This document shows positions 13,462-20,592 of a stretch of DNA of 21,109 nt, one piece after another. The first letter of the stretch is position 1, and each line of letters starts with the position of its first letter. Where the stretch lies: positions 1 to 21,109 of the forward strand of contig NZ_CAUUWA010000041.1 in NCBI RefSeq assembly GCF_963548695.1, given 5' to 3'. The DNA is from an uncultured Fretibacterium sp. (lineage in GTDB: Bacteria > Synergistota > Synergistia > Synergistales > Aminobacteriaceae). The notes under the pieces were generated by a model that saw only the letters and a program-made list of their open reading frames with translations, was not told where the DNA came from and ran no database searches. The translations under genes were made by a program, and so were the position numbers.

Positions 13462-14424
13462 TTAAAGCTCGATTTCATGGATTTTGACGTTGACCTTTCT
13501 GACGTCCATCCCCGTAAAGTAGCTCAGTCCAACGCTGATCTTCTTCTGCAGGAGGCGGGCGATGAGCAGGGCGCTTCGGTTCCCCAGCTTGACGTCGATC
13601 TCCAGGTTCACCTCGAGGCTGTCGTTGTCGGTCTCCAGTTCGATCTCGTGCACCTTTCGGACGTGGTCCCCAATCACGACGAGGCGCCGACACATCTCCA
13701 GGATGGCCTCCCTGCCGATCGTCACGTGCCCGTCGAAGCTGAAGGGAGGCTTGACGATGGTGCGCCCGTCGTCCCTGTCCTTGCTCTTGAAGAGGTCCTT
13801 GAGCTGGCTCACCAGTTTCCCGGCGAAGTTACGCTGGATCTGGGTACGGGCGACGGGGACGACGTGCTGCCTCTTCTCGCGCCGTTCACGAAGCGCGTTG
13901 TCGATCTCCTCCTGCGTCGCCACGTCGGTGATGCCGATGATCTTGACGGGATCGCTCAGACCCAGCTTCGCGACGATCTTCCGCATCATCCCCTCGGAGG
14001 TGGCGAGGAGCATCAGCCTGCAGGGAGCGCGTCCCTCGAGGAAGCCCACCACCTCCTCGCGGTGGGCGGGGTACTCGAAGAGCGCGCGCCGGATGGCCCG
14101 GACCATGTTGCCCTCCGACTTGGCGCTCCGGCCCGCCATGATGCGCCCCCGGGACACGACTAAACCGTCGTCGACGATCAGGTCGATGCCGTGCTGACGC
14201 GCCACCTGCGAGGCCCTCTGGCTCTTGCCGGTCCCCGCCGGCCCGACGAACGCGTACACCTCGATCGTGGAGAGGTCGGGTTTCCGCACCGGGGTCCTCT
14301 CCTCGTGGAGCTTTTCTTCAGGGAGCTTCTCCTCGGAGATCTTCTCCTTGGGGGACAGTCCCTCGGCGACGTTCGGTACGACCTCCCGCAGGGCCTCCCC
14401 CGCCTCGGTCCTCGGCTTCGTCAT
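13462..14424 (-). CDS. P-loop protein with C-terminal Asp23-like domain, function unknown
   Basis: 320 aa. Residues 55-70 read VYAFVGPAGTGKSQRA, a Walker A motif (GPAGTGKS, 61-68) after a beta strand. The following region (DLIVDDGLVVSRGRIMAGRSAKSEG, then RLMLLATSEGMMRKIVAKLGL) looks like a small P-loop NTPase domain. After a basic linker (about 178-222), residues 225-320 resemble an Asp23/alkaline-shock (DUF322) domain: HVTIGREAILEMCRRLV, then alternating strands ending NVKIHEIEL. The N-terminal 55 residues are charged and include three EK(I/L)xE repeats at 27-41. No membrane segment is visible. The ATG overlaps the murA stop. Co-translation with murA suggests an envelope-linked job, but I cannot name a function; the Asp23 assignment is by pattern only. 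Confidence 0.7.
   Translation of the reverse strand: MTKPRTEAGEALREVVPNVAEGLSPKEKISEEKLPEEKLHEERTPVRKPDLSTIEVYAFVGPAGTGKSQRASQVARQHGIDLIVDDGLVVSRGRIMAGRSAKSEGNMVRAIRRALFEYPAHREEVVGFLEGRAPCRLMLLATSEGMMRKIVAKLGLSDPVKIIGITDVATQEEIDNALRERREKRQHVVPVARTQIQRNFAGKLVSQLKDLFKSKDRDDGRTIVKPPFSFDGHVTIGREAILEMCRRLVVIGDHVRKVHEIELETDNDSLEVNLEIDVKLGNRSALLIARLLQKKISVGLSYFTGMDVRKVNVKIHEIEL
14303..14347 (-). repeat. Three 15-bp in-frame tandem repeats
   Basis: Three imperfect 15-base units (14303-14317, 14318-14332, 14333-14347) encode the pentapeptides EKLHE, EKLPE and EKISE in the charged N-terminus of the P-loop/Asp23-like protein. Being in frame, copy-number change would lengthen or shorten the linker without breaking the gene. 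Confidence 0.65.
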
Positions 14425-15686
14425 CGTTCGGCCCCCTCCTCGAGGGACACCGAGGCCCCCAGGCCGCGAAGCTTGCGGTCGATGGCCTCGTATCCGCGCC
14501 AGACGTGCACCATGTCCTCGATGCGCGTCTCCCCGGAGGCGGAGAGCCCGGCGAGGATCAGCGCGGCCCCCGCGCGCAGGTCCGTCGCCCTCACGGACGC
14601 CCCGTCCAGCCTCCTCACCCCGTTGATGATGGCCGTGTCCCCCTTGATGCGGATGTCGGCCCCCATCCGATTGAGCTCCTCGGCGTAGAGGAAGCGGGCC
14701 TGAAAGACGCTCTCCTCCACCATGCTGACGCCGCCCGCAAGGGCCAGGGCCGCCGTCATCTGAGGCTGGAGGTCCGTGGGGAAGCCGGGATAGGGCATCG
14801 TCTTCAGGGAGACGGACTGCAGGCGTTCGACGGGGAAGACGGTCACCTCCCCCTTTCTGACGGAAAACCTCGCCCCGGCCTCCTCCAGCTTGGCGAGCAG
14901 GGCGTCGATGTGCGCGGGGACGACGTCGCACACGGTGATCTCCCCGCCGGTCATGACGCCCGCCAGGATGTAGGTGCAGGCCTCGATGCGGTCGGGGATC
15001 ACCCGTTCGCGTCCCGGCTGCACCTCATCGACCCCCTTAATGCGGACGCACCCCGTCCCCTCCATCTCGATGGGGACCCCCATGGTCCTCAGCACCGCGG
15101 CGAGGTTCTCGATCTCAGGCTCACGGGCCGTATTCTCGATGATCGTCTCGCCGCGGGCCAGTGCCGCGGCCATCATCAGGTTCTCCGTCGCCCCCACCGA
15201 GGGGAAGTCGAGGTAGATTCTCCGGCCCCGCAGCCGTTCCGCCGCCGCGTGCACCACGCCGTTGCGGATCTCTATCTTCGCCCCCATCTGCACGAGCCCC
15301 TTCAGGTGCAGGTCTATGGGGCGGCTGCCGATGGAACACCCGCCTGGCAGGGGCAGGGCCGCCCGGCCGCCGCGGGCCAGCAGGGGACCAAGCGCCAGCG
15401 AGGAGGCCCTCATCTTGCGCACCAGGTGCTCCGGGGCCTCCCAGGCGATGTCCTCGGGGACGTTCAGCAGCACGCGGTCCTCCTCCCTCAAGACCTCCAC
15501 TCCAAGGGCCCCGAGCAGTTCCATCATCGTGCTCACGTCGCAGAGGTCCGGGACGTTGTCGAGCGCAAGCGTCCCTCCCTTCAGGAGAAGGCAGGCCGCC
15601 ATGACGGGCAGAGCCGCGTTTTTCGCCCCCTGGGTCCGGACGGTCCCCCTGAGAGGGATCCCCCCCTGTATCCTCATGACGTTCAT
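14421..15686 (-). CDS. murA: UDP-N-acetylglucosamine 1-carboxyvinyltransferase
   Basis: 421 aa, normal MurA length. It transfers enolpyruvate from PEP to UDP-GlcNAc, the first committed step of peptidoglycan synthesis, in the cytoplasm. Catalytic Lys22-Asn23 (GAKNAALP) and the PEP-reactive Cys117 in LPGGCSIGSRPIDLH are present, so the protein would be expected to be fosfomycin-sensitive at that position. Other blocks: SVGATENLMMAA, PDRIEACTYILAG and YPGFPTDLQPQMTA. The ATG at 15684-15686 follows GGGAGGG and overlaps the wecB stop; the annotated frame continues upstream but only as a shadow of wecB. Its neighbour wecB uses the same substrate, UDP-GlcNAc. Confidence 0.97.
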   Translation of the reverse strand: MNVMRIQGGIPLRGTVRTQGAKNAALPVMAACLLLKGGTLALDNVPDLCDVSTMMELLGALGVEVLREEDRVLLNVPEDIAWEAPEHLVRKMRASSLALGPLLARGGRAALPLPGGCSIGSRPIDLHLKGLVQMGAKIEIRNGVVHAAAERLRGRRIYLDFPSVGATENLMMAAALARGETIIENTAREPEIENLAAVLRTMGVPIEMEGTGCVRIKGVDEVQPGRERVIPDRIEACTYILAGVMTGGEITVCDVVPAHIDALLAKLEEAGARFSVRKGEVTVFPVERLQSVSLKTMPYPGFPTDLQPQMTAALALAGGVSMVEESVFQARFLYAEELNRMGADIRIKGDTAIINGVRRLDGASVRATDLRAGAALILAGLSASGETRIEDMVHVWRGYEAIDRKLRGLGASVSLEEGAER

Positions 15687-16810
15687 CCGCCGATCCCTCC
15701 CGCAAGGCTGTCCAGATAGTCCAGGAGGATATCCCGGATCCTCTCGGATGCCCTGCCGTCGCCGAAGGGCATCCCCCGCTTCAAAAACGTTCCCCGGTAG
15801 CCCGGGTCCTCCAGAAGGCGCAGCGACTCCCGAAATATGGCCTCCGGGTCCGTCCCCACGAGGACCCCCGTCCCCGAGGCGATGGCCTCGGGACGCTCCG
15901 AGAGGTCCCGAAGGATCAACACGGGCTTCCGGAGCGCGGAGGCCTCCTCCTGGATCCCCCCGCTGTCGCTCACGATGAAGAGGCTCCGGTTCATGACCGA
16001 GACGAAGTCGGGATACGACAGGGGCTCCGTGAGGATCACCCGGGAGAAGCCCCCAAGCTCCCTGCGGACGACCTCGCGGACGGCCGGGTTCTTGTGGAGG
16101 GGCGCCAGCACCCGCACCTCGGGATGCGCCTCGACGAGGGCGGCCACTCCCCTGCATATACGGGCCAGGGGCTCCCCCCACGATTCCCTTCGATGCGCCG
16201 TCATCAATACGAGGGGACCGTCCTCGGGGACCCCGTCCAGGACCTCCGCCCGGCCGAGGTTTCCGAGCGTCCAAAGGAGCGCATCGATGACGGTATTGCC
16301 CGTCACGAAGATTCGTTCCTCGGACACCCCCTCGCGCCTCAGGTTCTCCGCATCTCCCGGGGTCGGAGCGAAGAAAAGGGAGGCCAGCCGGTCGGCGAGC
16401 ACCCGATTGGCCTCCTCCGGGAAGGGAAGGGCCATGTTGTGACTGCGCAGCCCCGCCTCGACATGCCCGACCGGGACGCCGCGGTAGAAGCCCGCCAGGG
16501 CGGCCCCGAGCGTCGTCGTCGTGTCCCCGTGCACCAGCAGCATGTCCTGCGGGCTCCCGTCCAGGAAGGCGCCGACCCCCAGCAGAACCGCCGAGGTCAC
16601 GTGATCGAGGGTCTGGCGTTCCCTCATGACGTTCAGGTTGACGTCCGCCGCGATTCGGAAATGGGCCAGAGCCTGCTGCAGCATGTCGGTGTGCTGCCCG
16701 CTGGCCAGGACCGTCACGACAAAGCGCCCATCCTCCTTCAGCAGCCGCACGAGCGGCGCCATCTTGATGGCCTCCGGCCGGGTCCCGACGACACAGGCTA
16801 TCCTATGCAT
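15683..16810 (-). CDS. wecB: UDP-N-acetylglucosamine 2-epimerase (non-hydrolysing)
   Basis: 375 aa. The enzyme interconverts UDP-GlcNAc and UDP-ManNAc for envelope polysaccharides. The N-terminus (VVGTRPEAIKMAPL, 8-20) and the residues corresponding to the catalytic acids of the E. coli enzyme are present: Asp96 in HGDTTTT, Glu118 in HVEAGLRS, Glu132/133 in PEEANRVLAD. TAHRRES and SDSGGIQEEA, the UDP-binding segments, are also intact. I prefer the ATG at 16808-16810 because it gives the family N-terminus; an in-frame ATG at 16846 would add 12 residues and has GGAGG only two bases away. The order wecA-wecB-murA suggests a local precursor supply unit. Confidence 0.95.
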   Translation of the reverse strand: MHRIACVVGTRPEAIKMAPLVRLLKEDGRFVVTVLASGQHTDMLQQALAHFRIAADVNLNVMRERQTLDHVTSAVLLGVGAFLDGSPQDMLLVHGDTTTTLGAALAGFYRGVPVGHVEAGLRSHNMALPFPEEANRVLADRLASLFFAPTPGDAENLRREGVSEERIFVTGNTVIDALLWTLGNLGRAEVLDGVPEDGPLVLMTAHRRESWGEPLARICRGVAALVEAHPEVRVLAPLHKNPAVREVVRRELGGFSRVILTEPLSYPDFVSVMNRSLFIVSDSGGIQEEASALRKPVLILRDLSERPEAIASGTGVLVGTDPEAIFRESLRLLEDPGYRGTFLKRGMPFGDGRASERIRDILLDYLDSLAGGIGG

Positions 16811-16841
16811 GAAGCGCCCCCGCCTCCTTCGTTCGCCGTTG

Positions 16842-16882
16842 TCCATGTCCTCCAGTTCATCTCTTCCAATCCATGTCCTCCA
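16842..16882 (-). repeat. 13-bp direct repeat between wecA-like gene and wecB
   Basis: TGGAGGACATGGA occurs at 16870-16882 and again at 16842-16854 on the minus strand. Each copy contains GGAGG followed by ATG. The upstream copy opens only a very short frame, so the duplication offers alternative ribosome entry sites before wecB. The rest of the 82-base spacer shows nothing else. Confidence 0.6.
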
Positions 16883-16892
16883 CGGGAAGTCG

Positions 16893-17777
16893 TCAGGAGA
16901 GGCGCGCGTAGACCATAAGCCCGCCCGCCAGGGACGCCGACTGCATCAGCACCAGGCAGACGACGGCCCAGAGGGGAGAGCCCGTAAGCCCCATCAGACG
17001 GTGGTGCAGGTGTCCCTTGTCGGGATAGAACGGGGACCGGCCCATCAGGATGCGCCGGCTAAAGGCGATCATCGTGTCCAGAACGGGCATCCCGCCGAAC
17101 AGCAGGAGCAGCAGGACCAGCTCGTTCAGTCCGACTCCCCGAAGCGTCGGAGCCGCGGCGGTCAGAAAATGGGCGGAGAAGAGATAGCCCAGCAGGGTGC
17201 TGCCCCCATCCCCCAGAAAGGTCCGGGCACGGGGAAAGTTCCAGCACAGGACCCCCAGCGCCGCCGCCGCCATGACCACCCCGACCGGGGTGGCCCCCAG
17301 AAAGGCCAGCCCCGCCGACGAGGCGATGAAAAGGGAGATGCACAACCCATTGACCCCATCGATCAGATTATAGGCGCTCGTGACCCCCGCAATCCAGACG
17401 GCGCACGCAAAGGCCGTCAGAGGGGGCAACCCCAGCGGCAGGACCGCCAGAGCCGAGCTCAGGAGATGGAGCCCCAGCCTCAGGAACGGGCTCAGCGAGC
17501 GCATGTCGTCGATATAGCCGATGAGAAAGACGATCGTGGCCCCGAGCGCGGTGAAACGCACGGAGGGCGCTTCCGCCACCGCGTAGAGCGCCCACAGGAG
17601 ATACCCCGTCCAGAGCACCAGCCCGGCGCCGCGGGGCATCTGGCCCGTGTGGATCTTCCGAGCATCGGGCAGGTCGAGAATCCGGTAACTGCGGGCCAAG
17701 CGAATAGAGAGCGGCGTAGCCAGGCCGCCCCAGAAAAAGCCCCCGAGCCCCAGCAGAAAAAGTCCGGCATCGATCAA
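16893..17777 (-). CDS. WecA/TagO-family undecaprenyl-phosphate sugar-1-phosphate transferase
   Basis: 294 aa polytopic membrane protein, with about nine to eleven hydrophobic segments. It belongs to the MraY/WecA/TagO family that transfers an N-acetylhexosamine 1-phosphate from UDP-sugar to undecaprenyl phosphate. Motifs: DLPDARKIHTGQMPRGAG (35-52), GYIDDM with the Asp90-Asp91 pair, YNLIDGVNGL (136-145), FLGDGGS (187-193) and PDKGHLHHRLMG (252-263), the HxHHR loop typical of GlcNAc-1-phosphate transferases and not of MraY. The start is a TTG at 17775-17777 with AGGGGG about 10 bases upstream; no in-frame ATG fits. It lies 13 bases after the rpiB-upp stop and upstream of wecB, so its product may start an O-antigen-like or wall-associated glycan. 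Confidence 0.9.
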   Translation of the reverse strand: MIDAGLFLLGLGGFFWGGLATPLSIRLARSYRILDLPDARKIHTGQMPRGAGLVLWTGYLLWALYAVAEAPSVRFTALGATIVFLIGYIDDMRSLSPFLRLGLHLLSSALAVLPLGLPPLTAFACAVWIAGVTSAYNLIDGVNGLCISLFIASSAGLAFLGATPVGVVMAAAALGVLCWNFPRARTFLGDGGSTLLGYLFSAHFLTAAAPTLRGVGLNELVLLLLLFGGMPVLDTMIAFSRRILMGRSPFYPDKGHLHHRLMGLTGSPLWAVVCLVLMQSASLAGGLMVYARLS

Positions 17778-17790
17778 GGAGGGCAGCCCC

Positions 17791-18885
17791 CTACTTGGTC
17801 CCGTACAGGCGGTCCCCCGCGTCGCCGAGCCCGGGGACGATATAGCCGTGGTCGTTCAGGTGGCTGTCCAGGGCCGCGATGAAGATATCGGCCTCCGGGT
17901 GCTCCCTGTGGACGCGCTCGATCCCCTCGGGTGCAGCGATGAGGCACACCAGGGACACCTTCTGCCCACCACGCTGCTTTACAAGGGAGATGGCTGCCGC
18001 GGCGGATCCCCCCGTCGCCAGCATGGGGTCAAGGACGAATATCTCGCGTTCCTCGATGTCCTGCGGCAGCTTGCAGTAGTATTCCACCGGATTCAGCGTC
18101 TCGGGATCCCTGTAGAGGCCGATGTGCCCCACCTTGGCGTTGGGGACCAGCTGGAGGATGCCGTCCACCATGCCGAGGCCGGCCCTCAGGACGGGGACGA
18201 TGGCCAGCTTCTTGCCCTCCAGGGTCCGCGCCCTCGTCACCGCCAAGGGCGTCTCAACCTCGACATCGGTCAGGGGGAGGTTACGGGTGATCTCGTAGAC
18301 CATCAGCCCGGCGATCTCCTGCAGCAGCTCGCGGAACTCCTTGACGCTGGTGTCCCTGCTTCGGATGATGCCCACCTTGTGCTGGACAAGGGGGTGATTG
18401 AACACGACCACGCGGCCGCCGGAGGAGAGCCCGGTGCAGAAGTCCGCGACCTCTCCCGCAGCGATCTTGTTGATGCGCGCGAGGTGACGCCCTCCCTCGA
18501 ATGGGGTCTCCAGCCACGCGTCCAGAATGGCGAAGGCCTGCTTGGGTTCCAGGACCCTCCCCCCCAGGGTAAGCACGTTGAGGTTGTTGTGGGCCCTCGC
18601 CATGCGCGCGCTCTCGACGTCGTTGCAGGCCGCGGCCCGTATGCCCTTTATCTTGTTCGCCGCTATGGCCATGCCGATCCCCGTCCCACAGAAAAGCACC
18701 CCGCAGTCGGCCTTTCCCTCCGAGACGGCCCTGGCCGTATCGAACGCAATATCGGGATAGTCCACCCGCTCCTCCGAATAGGTCCCGAAGTCCTGCAGCC
18801 GGACCTCCGGGCGCAGCACAAGGTGGTCCATCGCCATGAGCTTCAGGACGTAGCCGGCATGGTCGCATCCAACGGCAATTTTCAT
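17791..18885 (-). CDS. Fusion of ribose-5-phosphate isomerase B and uracil phosphoribosyltransferase
   Basis: 364 aa in one frame. Residues 1-150 are RpiB: GCDHAGY (6-12), catalytic Cys66 in LFCGTGIGMAIAANK, and HNNLNVLTLGGRV (99-111) with the ring-opening His. Residues 158-364 are a full-length uracil phosphoribosyltransferase: VPVLRAGLGMVDG (230-242), PRPP loop DPMLATGGS (286-294) and the C-terminal GYIVPGLGDAGDRLYGTK. RpiB interconverts ribulose- and ribose-5-phosphate; UPRT makes UMP from uracil and PRPP. Ribose-5-phosphate is the direct precursor of PRPP, so the fusion links two nearby steps. Domain boundaries show no lost core residues. The ATG at 18883-18885 follows GGAGGTG by about seven bases. 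It heads the envelope chain. Confidence 0.93.
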   Translation of the reverse strand: MKIAVGCDHAGYVLKLMAMDHLVLRPEVRLQDFGTYSEERVDYPDIAFDTARAVSEGKADCGVLFCGTGIGMAIAANKIKGIRAAACNDVESARMARAHNNLNVLTLGGRVLEPKQAFAILDAWLETPFEGGRHLARINKIAAGEVADFCTGLSSGGRVVVFNHPLVQHKVGIIRSRDTSVKEFRELLQEIAGLMVYEITRNLPLTDVEVETPLAVTRARTLEGKKLAIVPVLRAGLGMVDGILQLVPNAKVGHIGLYRDPETLNPVEYYCKLPQDIEEREIFVLDPMLATGGSAAAAISLVKQRGGQKVSLVCLIAAPEGIERVHREHPEADIFIAALDSHLNDHGYIVPGLGDAGDRLYGTK

Positions 18886-18920
18886 TCCCCAACACCTCCA
18901 TTGATATCCTAACAATGATA

Positions 18921-18949
18921 ACACTACCCCAAACCGCGGGGAGCGTCAA
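18921..18949 (-). promoter_or_regulatory. Candidate promoter for the rpiB-upp / envelope operon
   Basis: On the minus strand, TTGACG (18944-18949) is followed after 17 bases by TAGTGT (18921-18926). The -35 is good (five of six), the -10 is weak (three of six). Transcription would start about 25-30 bases before the ribosome site of rpiB-upp. An alternative -10, TATCAT, lies about six bases further on. Confidence 0.4.
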
Positions 18950-18960
18950 ACCCGCAATTT

Positions 18961-19008
18961 ATGTTCGCGTGAGTTTGTGTTCGCGTAAGTTTGTGTTCGA
19001 GTAAGAGG
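18961..19008. repeat. Three tandem 16-bp repeats
   Basis: Units 18961-18976, 18977-18992 and 18993-19008 follow the pattern GTGTTCGCGTAAGTTT with few changes; the first two differ at only two positions and the third diverges at its end. They lie about 15 bases upstream of the candidate -35 of rpiB-upp, where a repressor or activator could bind. They may equally be a simple tandem duplication. Confidence 0.7.
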
Positions 19009-19122
19009 GAAGCGTCGAGCCATATATTGCTCCCCAGAAGCAAGATAGAGCATTTGGAGAAGAAACGAATACAATAGAGAGATGAGTCGATATAATTGGC
19101 CTGGATGTTACGGGTACCTGGA

Positions 19123-20580
19123 TTATCGCCTCCGCCGATTTCTGCTGCGTTCCCCCAAAAACGACTCCGGCGGCAGGTCCCCGCCCGTTGCGTAGATCAG
19201 ATGGGACCGAGCCGCGGCGATATCGTAAACCGCATCGACGTACTCGGTTCGGCTTCGGACCAGCGCCCGTTTCGCATCCAGGACATCGATGTTCGAACCC
19301 AATCGGGCCTCGTAACGGCGAAAGGCCATCCGATAGTCCTCCTGCGCCGTCTCCATCTGTTTTTTTGCCAGCTCGAAACGTTCTCGTGCCGAACGCAGCC
19401 TTATCTCCGCCTGAATCGCCTCCTGCCTCACCTGGGACGAGAGGTTCTCCAGGACGTACAACAGCTCTCGCGCCGCCGCCTTCGCCTTGCGGACAGCCGC
19501 CGCTCCGGCCCCTCCATCGTACAGCGCCCACTGCGCCTCGAGCTGAACATACCAGCGATCATTGGACCAGGAGCGATCGTCACGGTCCGAATTCAAACGT
19601 CCGGACAGAGTTACCTTAGGCCGCCTCTGCCCCGACGCGGCCTTGACGAGCTGAGCGGCCCGTTCCCCGTAAAAACGGTAGGCGGTCAACTCGGGACGCT
19701 GCGCCAAAGCCGCAGCAACAATATCGCCGGAGATGTCGCCAGTCGGAGGAACGGGTTCGTCACTCGTCCCCAGAGCATCCAGGACACCACCCTTCTCCAG
19801 CTTCGATCCCACCGCGTGCTCCAGCGCTGCCCAGCTCACGTCGAAATCGCTCCTTGTGGAGACCAGCTCCAGCTCGCTCTGATTGACGGAAACCTCCACG
19901 TGAAGGACATCCCCTTTCGGGATCATCCCTCGCCCGAAAAGCCGCTCGGCATGATGTTTGTGTTCTTTTGCAAGCCTCAGGGCCTCGTTGGCCACCCGAA
20001 CCTTCGCCCCAGCTCGCAGGCAATCATAATAGCGGACTCGAACCTCGTTCAAAACCTCCTGGTACGTCCTGGCACTCTCCGATTTGACGGCCGAGAGCGC
20101 CAGCTCCGCCGCGCGGCGGTTTGCCCTTAGACTCCCTCCGGCATAGAGGGTCTGGATCAGGTTCAGCGAGGCGTTGTAAACATTCCGATCAGTCTCGTAC
20201 CGGGCCAAAGCACCGATGCTGACGGTCGGCCCCATCGCCGCCGCCGCACTGCGGGCGTCCTCCCGCGCCTGGGTAACCTTCTCCTTTGCCGCTGCAATGT
20301 TGGGGTTGCCCCTCGACGCAATTTCCAGGATCTCGGACAAGCGGACGTCTCCAAAGGACTCAATACTTCCCATTGCCGTGACAATCAATTTTTCCGACGC
20401 CCAGGAAATACTGAAGAGAAGAGACACAAGCACGATCGAAAGCAGAGCCACACAGAAATATCTTTTCAAGTGAAATCTTTTCGTGACAGCAGAGCCGCGA
20501 AAAGCGGGGCCCTTCGACCCCGCTCCTTCGCCTCTCGGATCGGCGCCCAAAAAACTGGGACCTCCCGTTAATCCGCCCAT
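19123..20580 (-). CDS. TolC-family outer-membrane efflux/secretion protein
   Basis: 485 aa. The outer-membrane factor pattern is clear: two repeats rich in long Ala/Arg/Glu helices, with LNLIQTLYAGGSLRANRRAAELAL (first repeat) echoed by VQLEAQWALYDGGAGAAAVRKAKAAA (second). These proteins trimerise into a channel spanning the outer membrane and periplasm for type I secretion or efflux. A signal peptide core (YFCVALLSIVLVSLLFSISW, about 41-60) ends at WAS-E. The ATG at 20578-20580 follows AAGGGG and gives an unusually long, non-hydrophobic 38-residue lead; a TTG at 20469 would begin exactly at the signal peptide but has a poor ribosome site. The C-terminus ends in RNRRRR. The gene begins 12 bases after the stop of the RTX-like fragment, whose stop overlaps its ribosome site. 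Confidence 0.88.
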   Translation of the reverse strand: MGGLTGGPSFLGADPRGEGAGSKGPAFRGSAVTKRFHLKRYFCVALLSIVLVSLLFSISWASEKLIVTAMGSIESFGDVRLSEILEIASRGNPNIAAAKEKVTQAREDARSAAAAMGPTVSIGALARYETDRNVYNASLNLIQTLYAGGSLRANRRAAELALSAVKSESARTYQEVLNEVRVRYYDCLRAGAKVRVANEALRLAKEHKHHAERLFGRGMIPKGDVLHVEVSVNQSELELVSTRSDFDVSWAALEHAVGSKLEKGGVLDALGTSDEPVPPTGDISGDIVAAALAQRPELTAYRFYGERAAQLVKAASGQRRPKVTLSGRLNSDRDDRSWSNDRWYVQLEAQWALYDGGAGAAAVRKAKAAARELLYVLENLSSQVRQEAIQAEIRLRSARERFELAKKQMETAQEDYRMAFRRYEARLGSNIDVLDAKRALVRSRTEYVDAVYDIAAARSHLIYATGGDLPPESFLGERSRNRRRR

Positions 20581-20592
20581 TAAGACAACCCC

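Larger units (their letters stand above)
18886..19122. other. Intergenic spacer between tolC-like gene and rpiB-upp
   Basis: 237 bases, more AT-rich than the genes around it. It contains the promoter candidate and the 16-bp tandem repeats listed separately. I see no gene, and no convincing intrinsic terminator for the tolC-like gene. Confidence 0.6.

Noticed and set aside
17848..18912. 354-aa plus-strand open frame
   Set aside because: Antisense to the rpiB-upp fusion, whose both halves are unmistakable.
19123..19531. 190-aa minus-strand frame (18959-19531) across the end of the tolC-like gene
   Set aside because: Out of frame with the clear TolC-family protein and of shadow composition.
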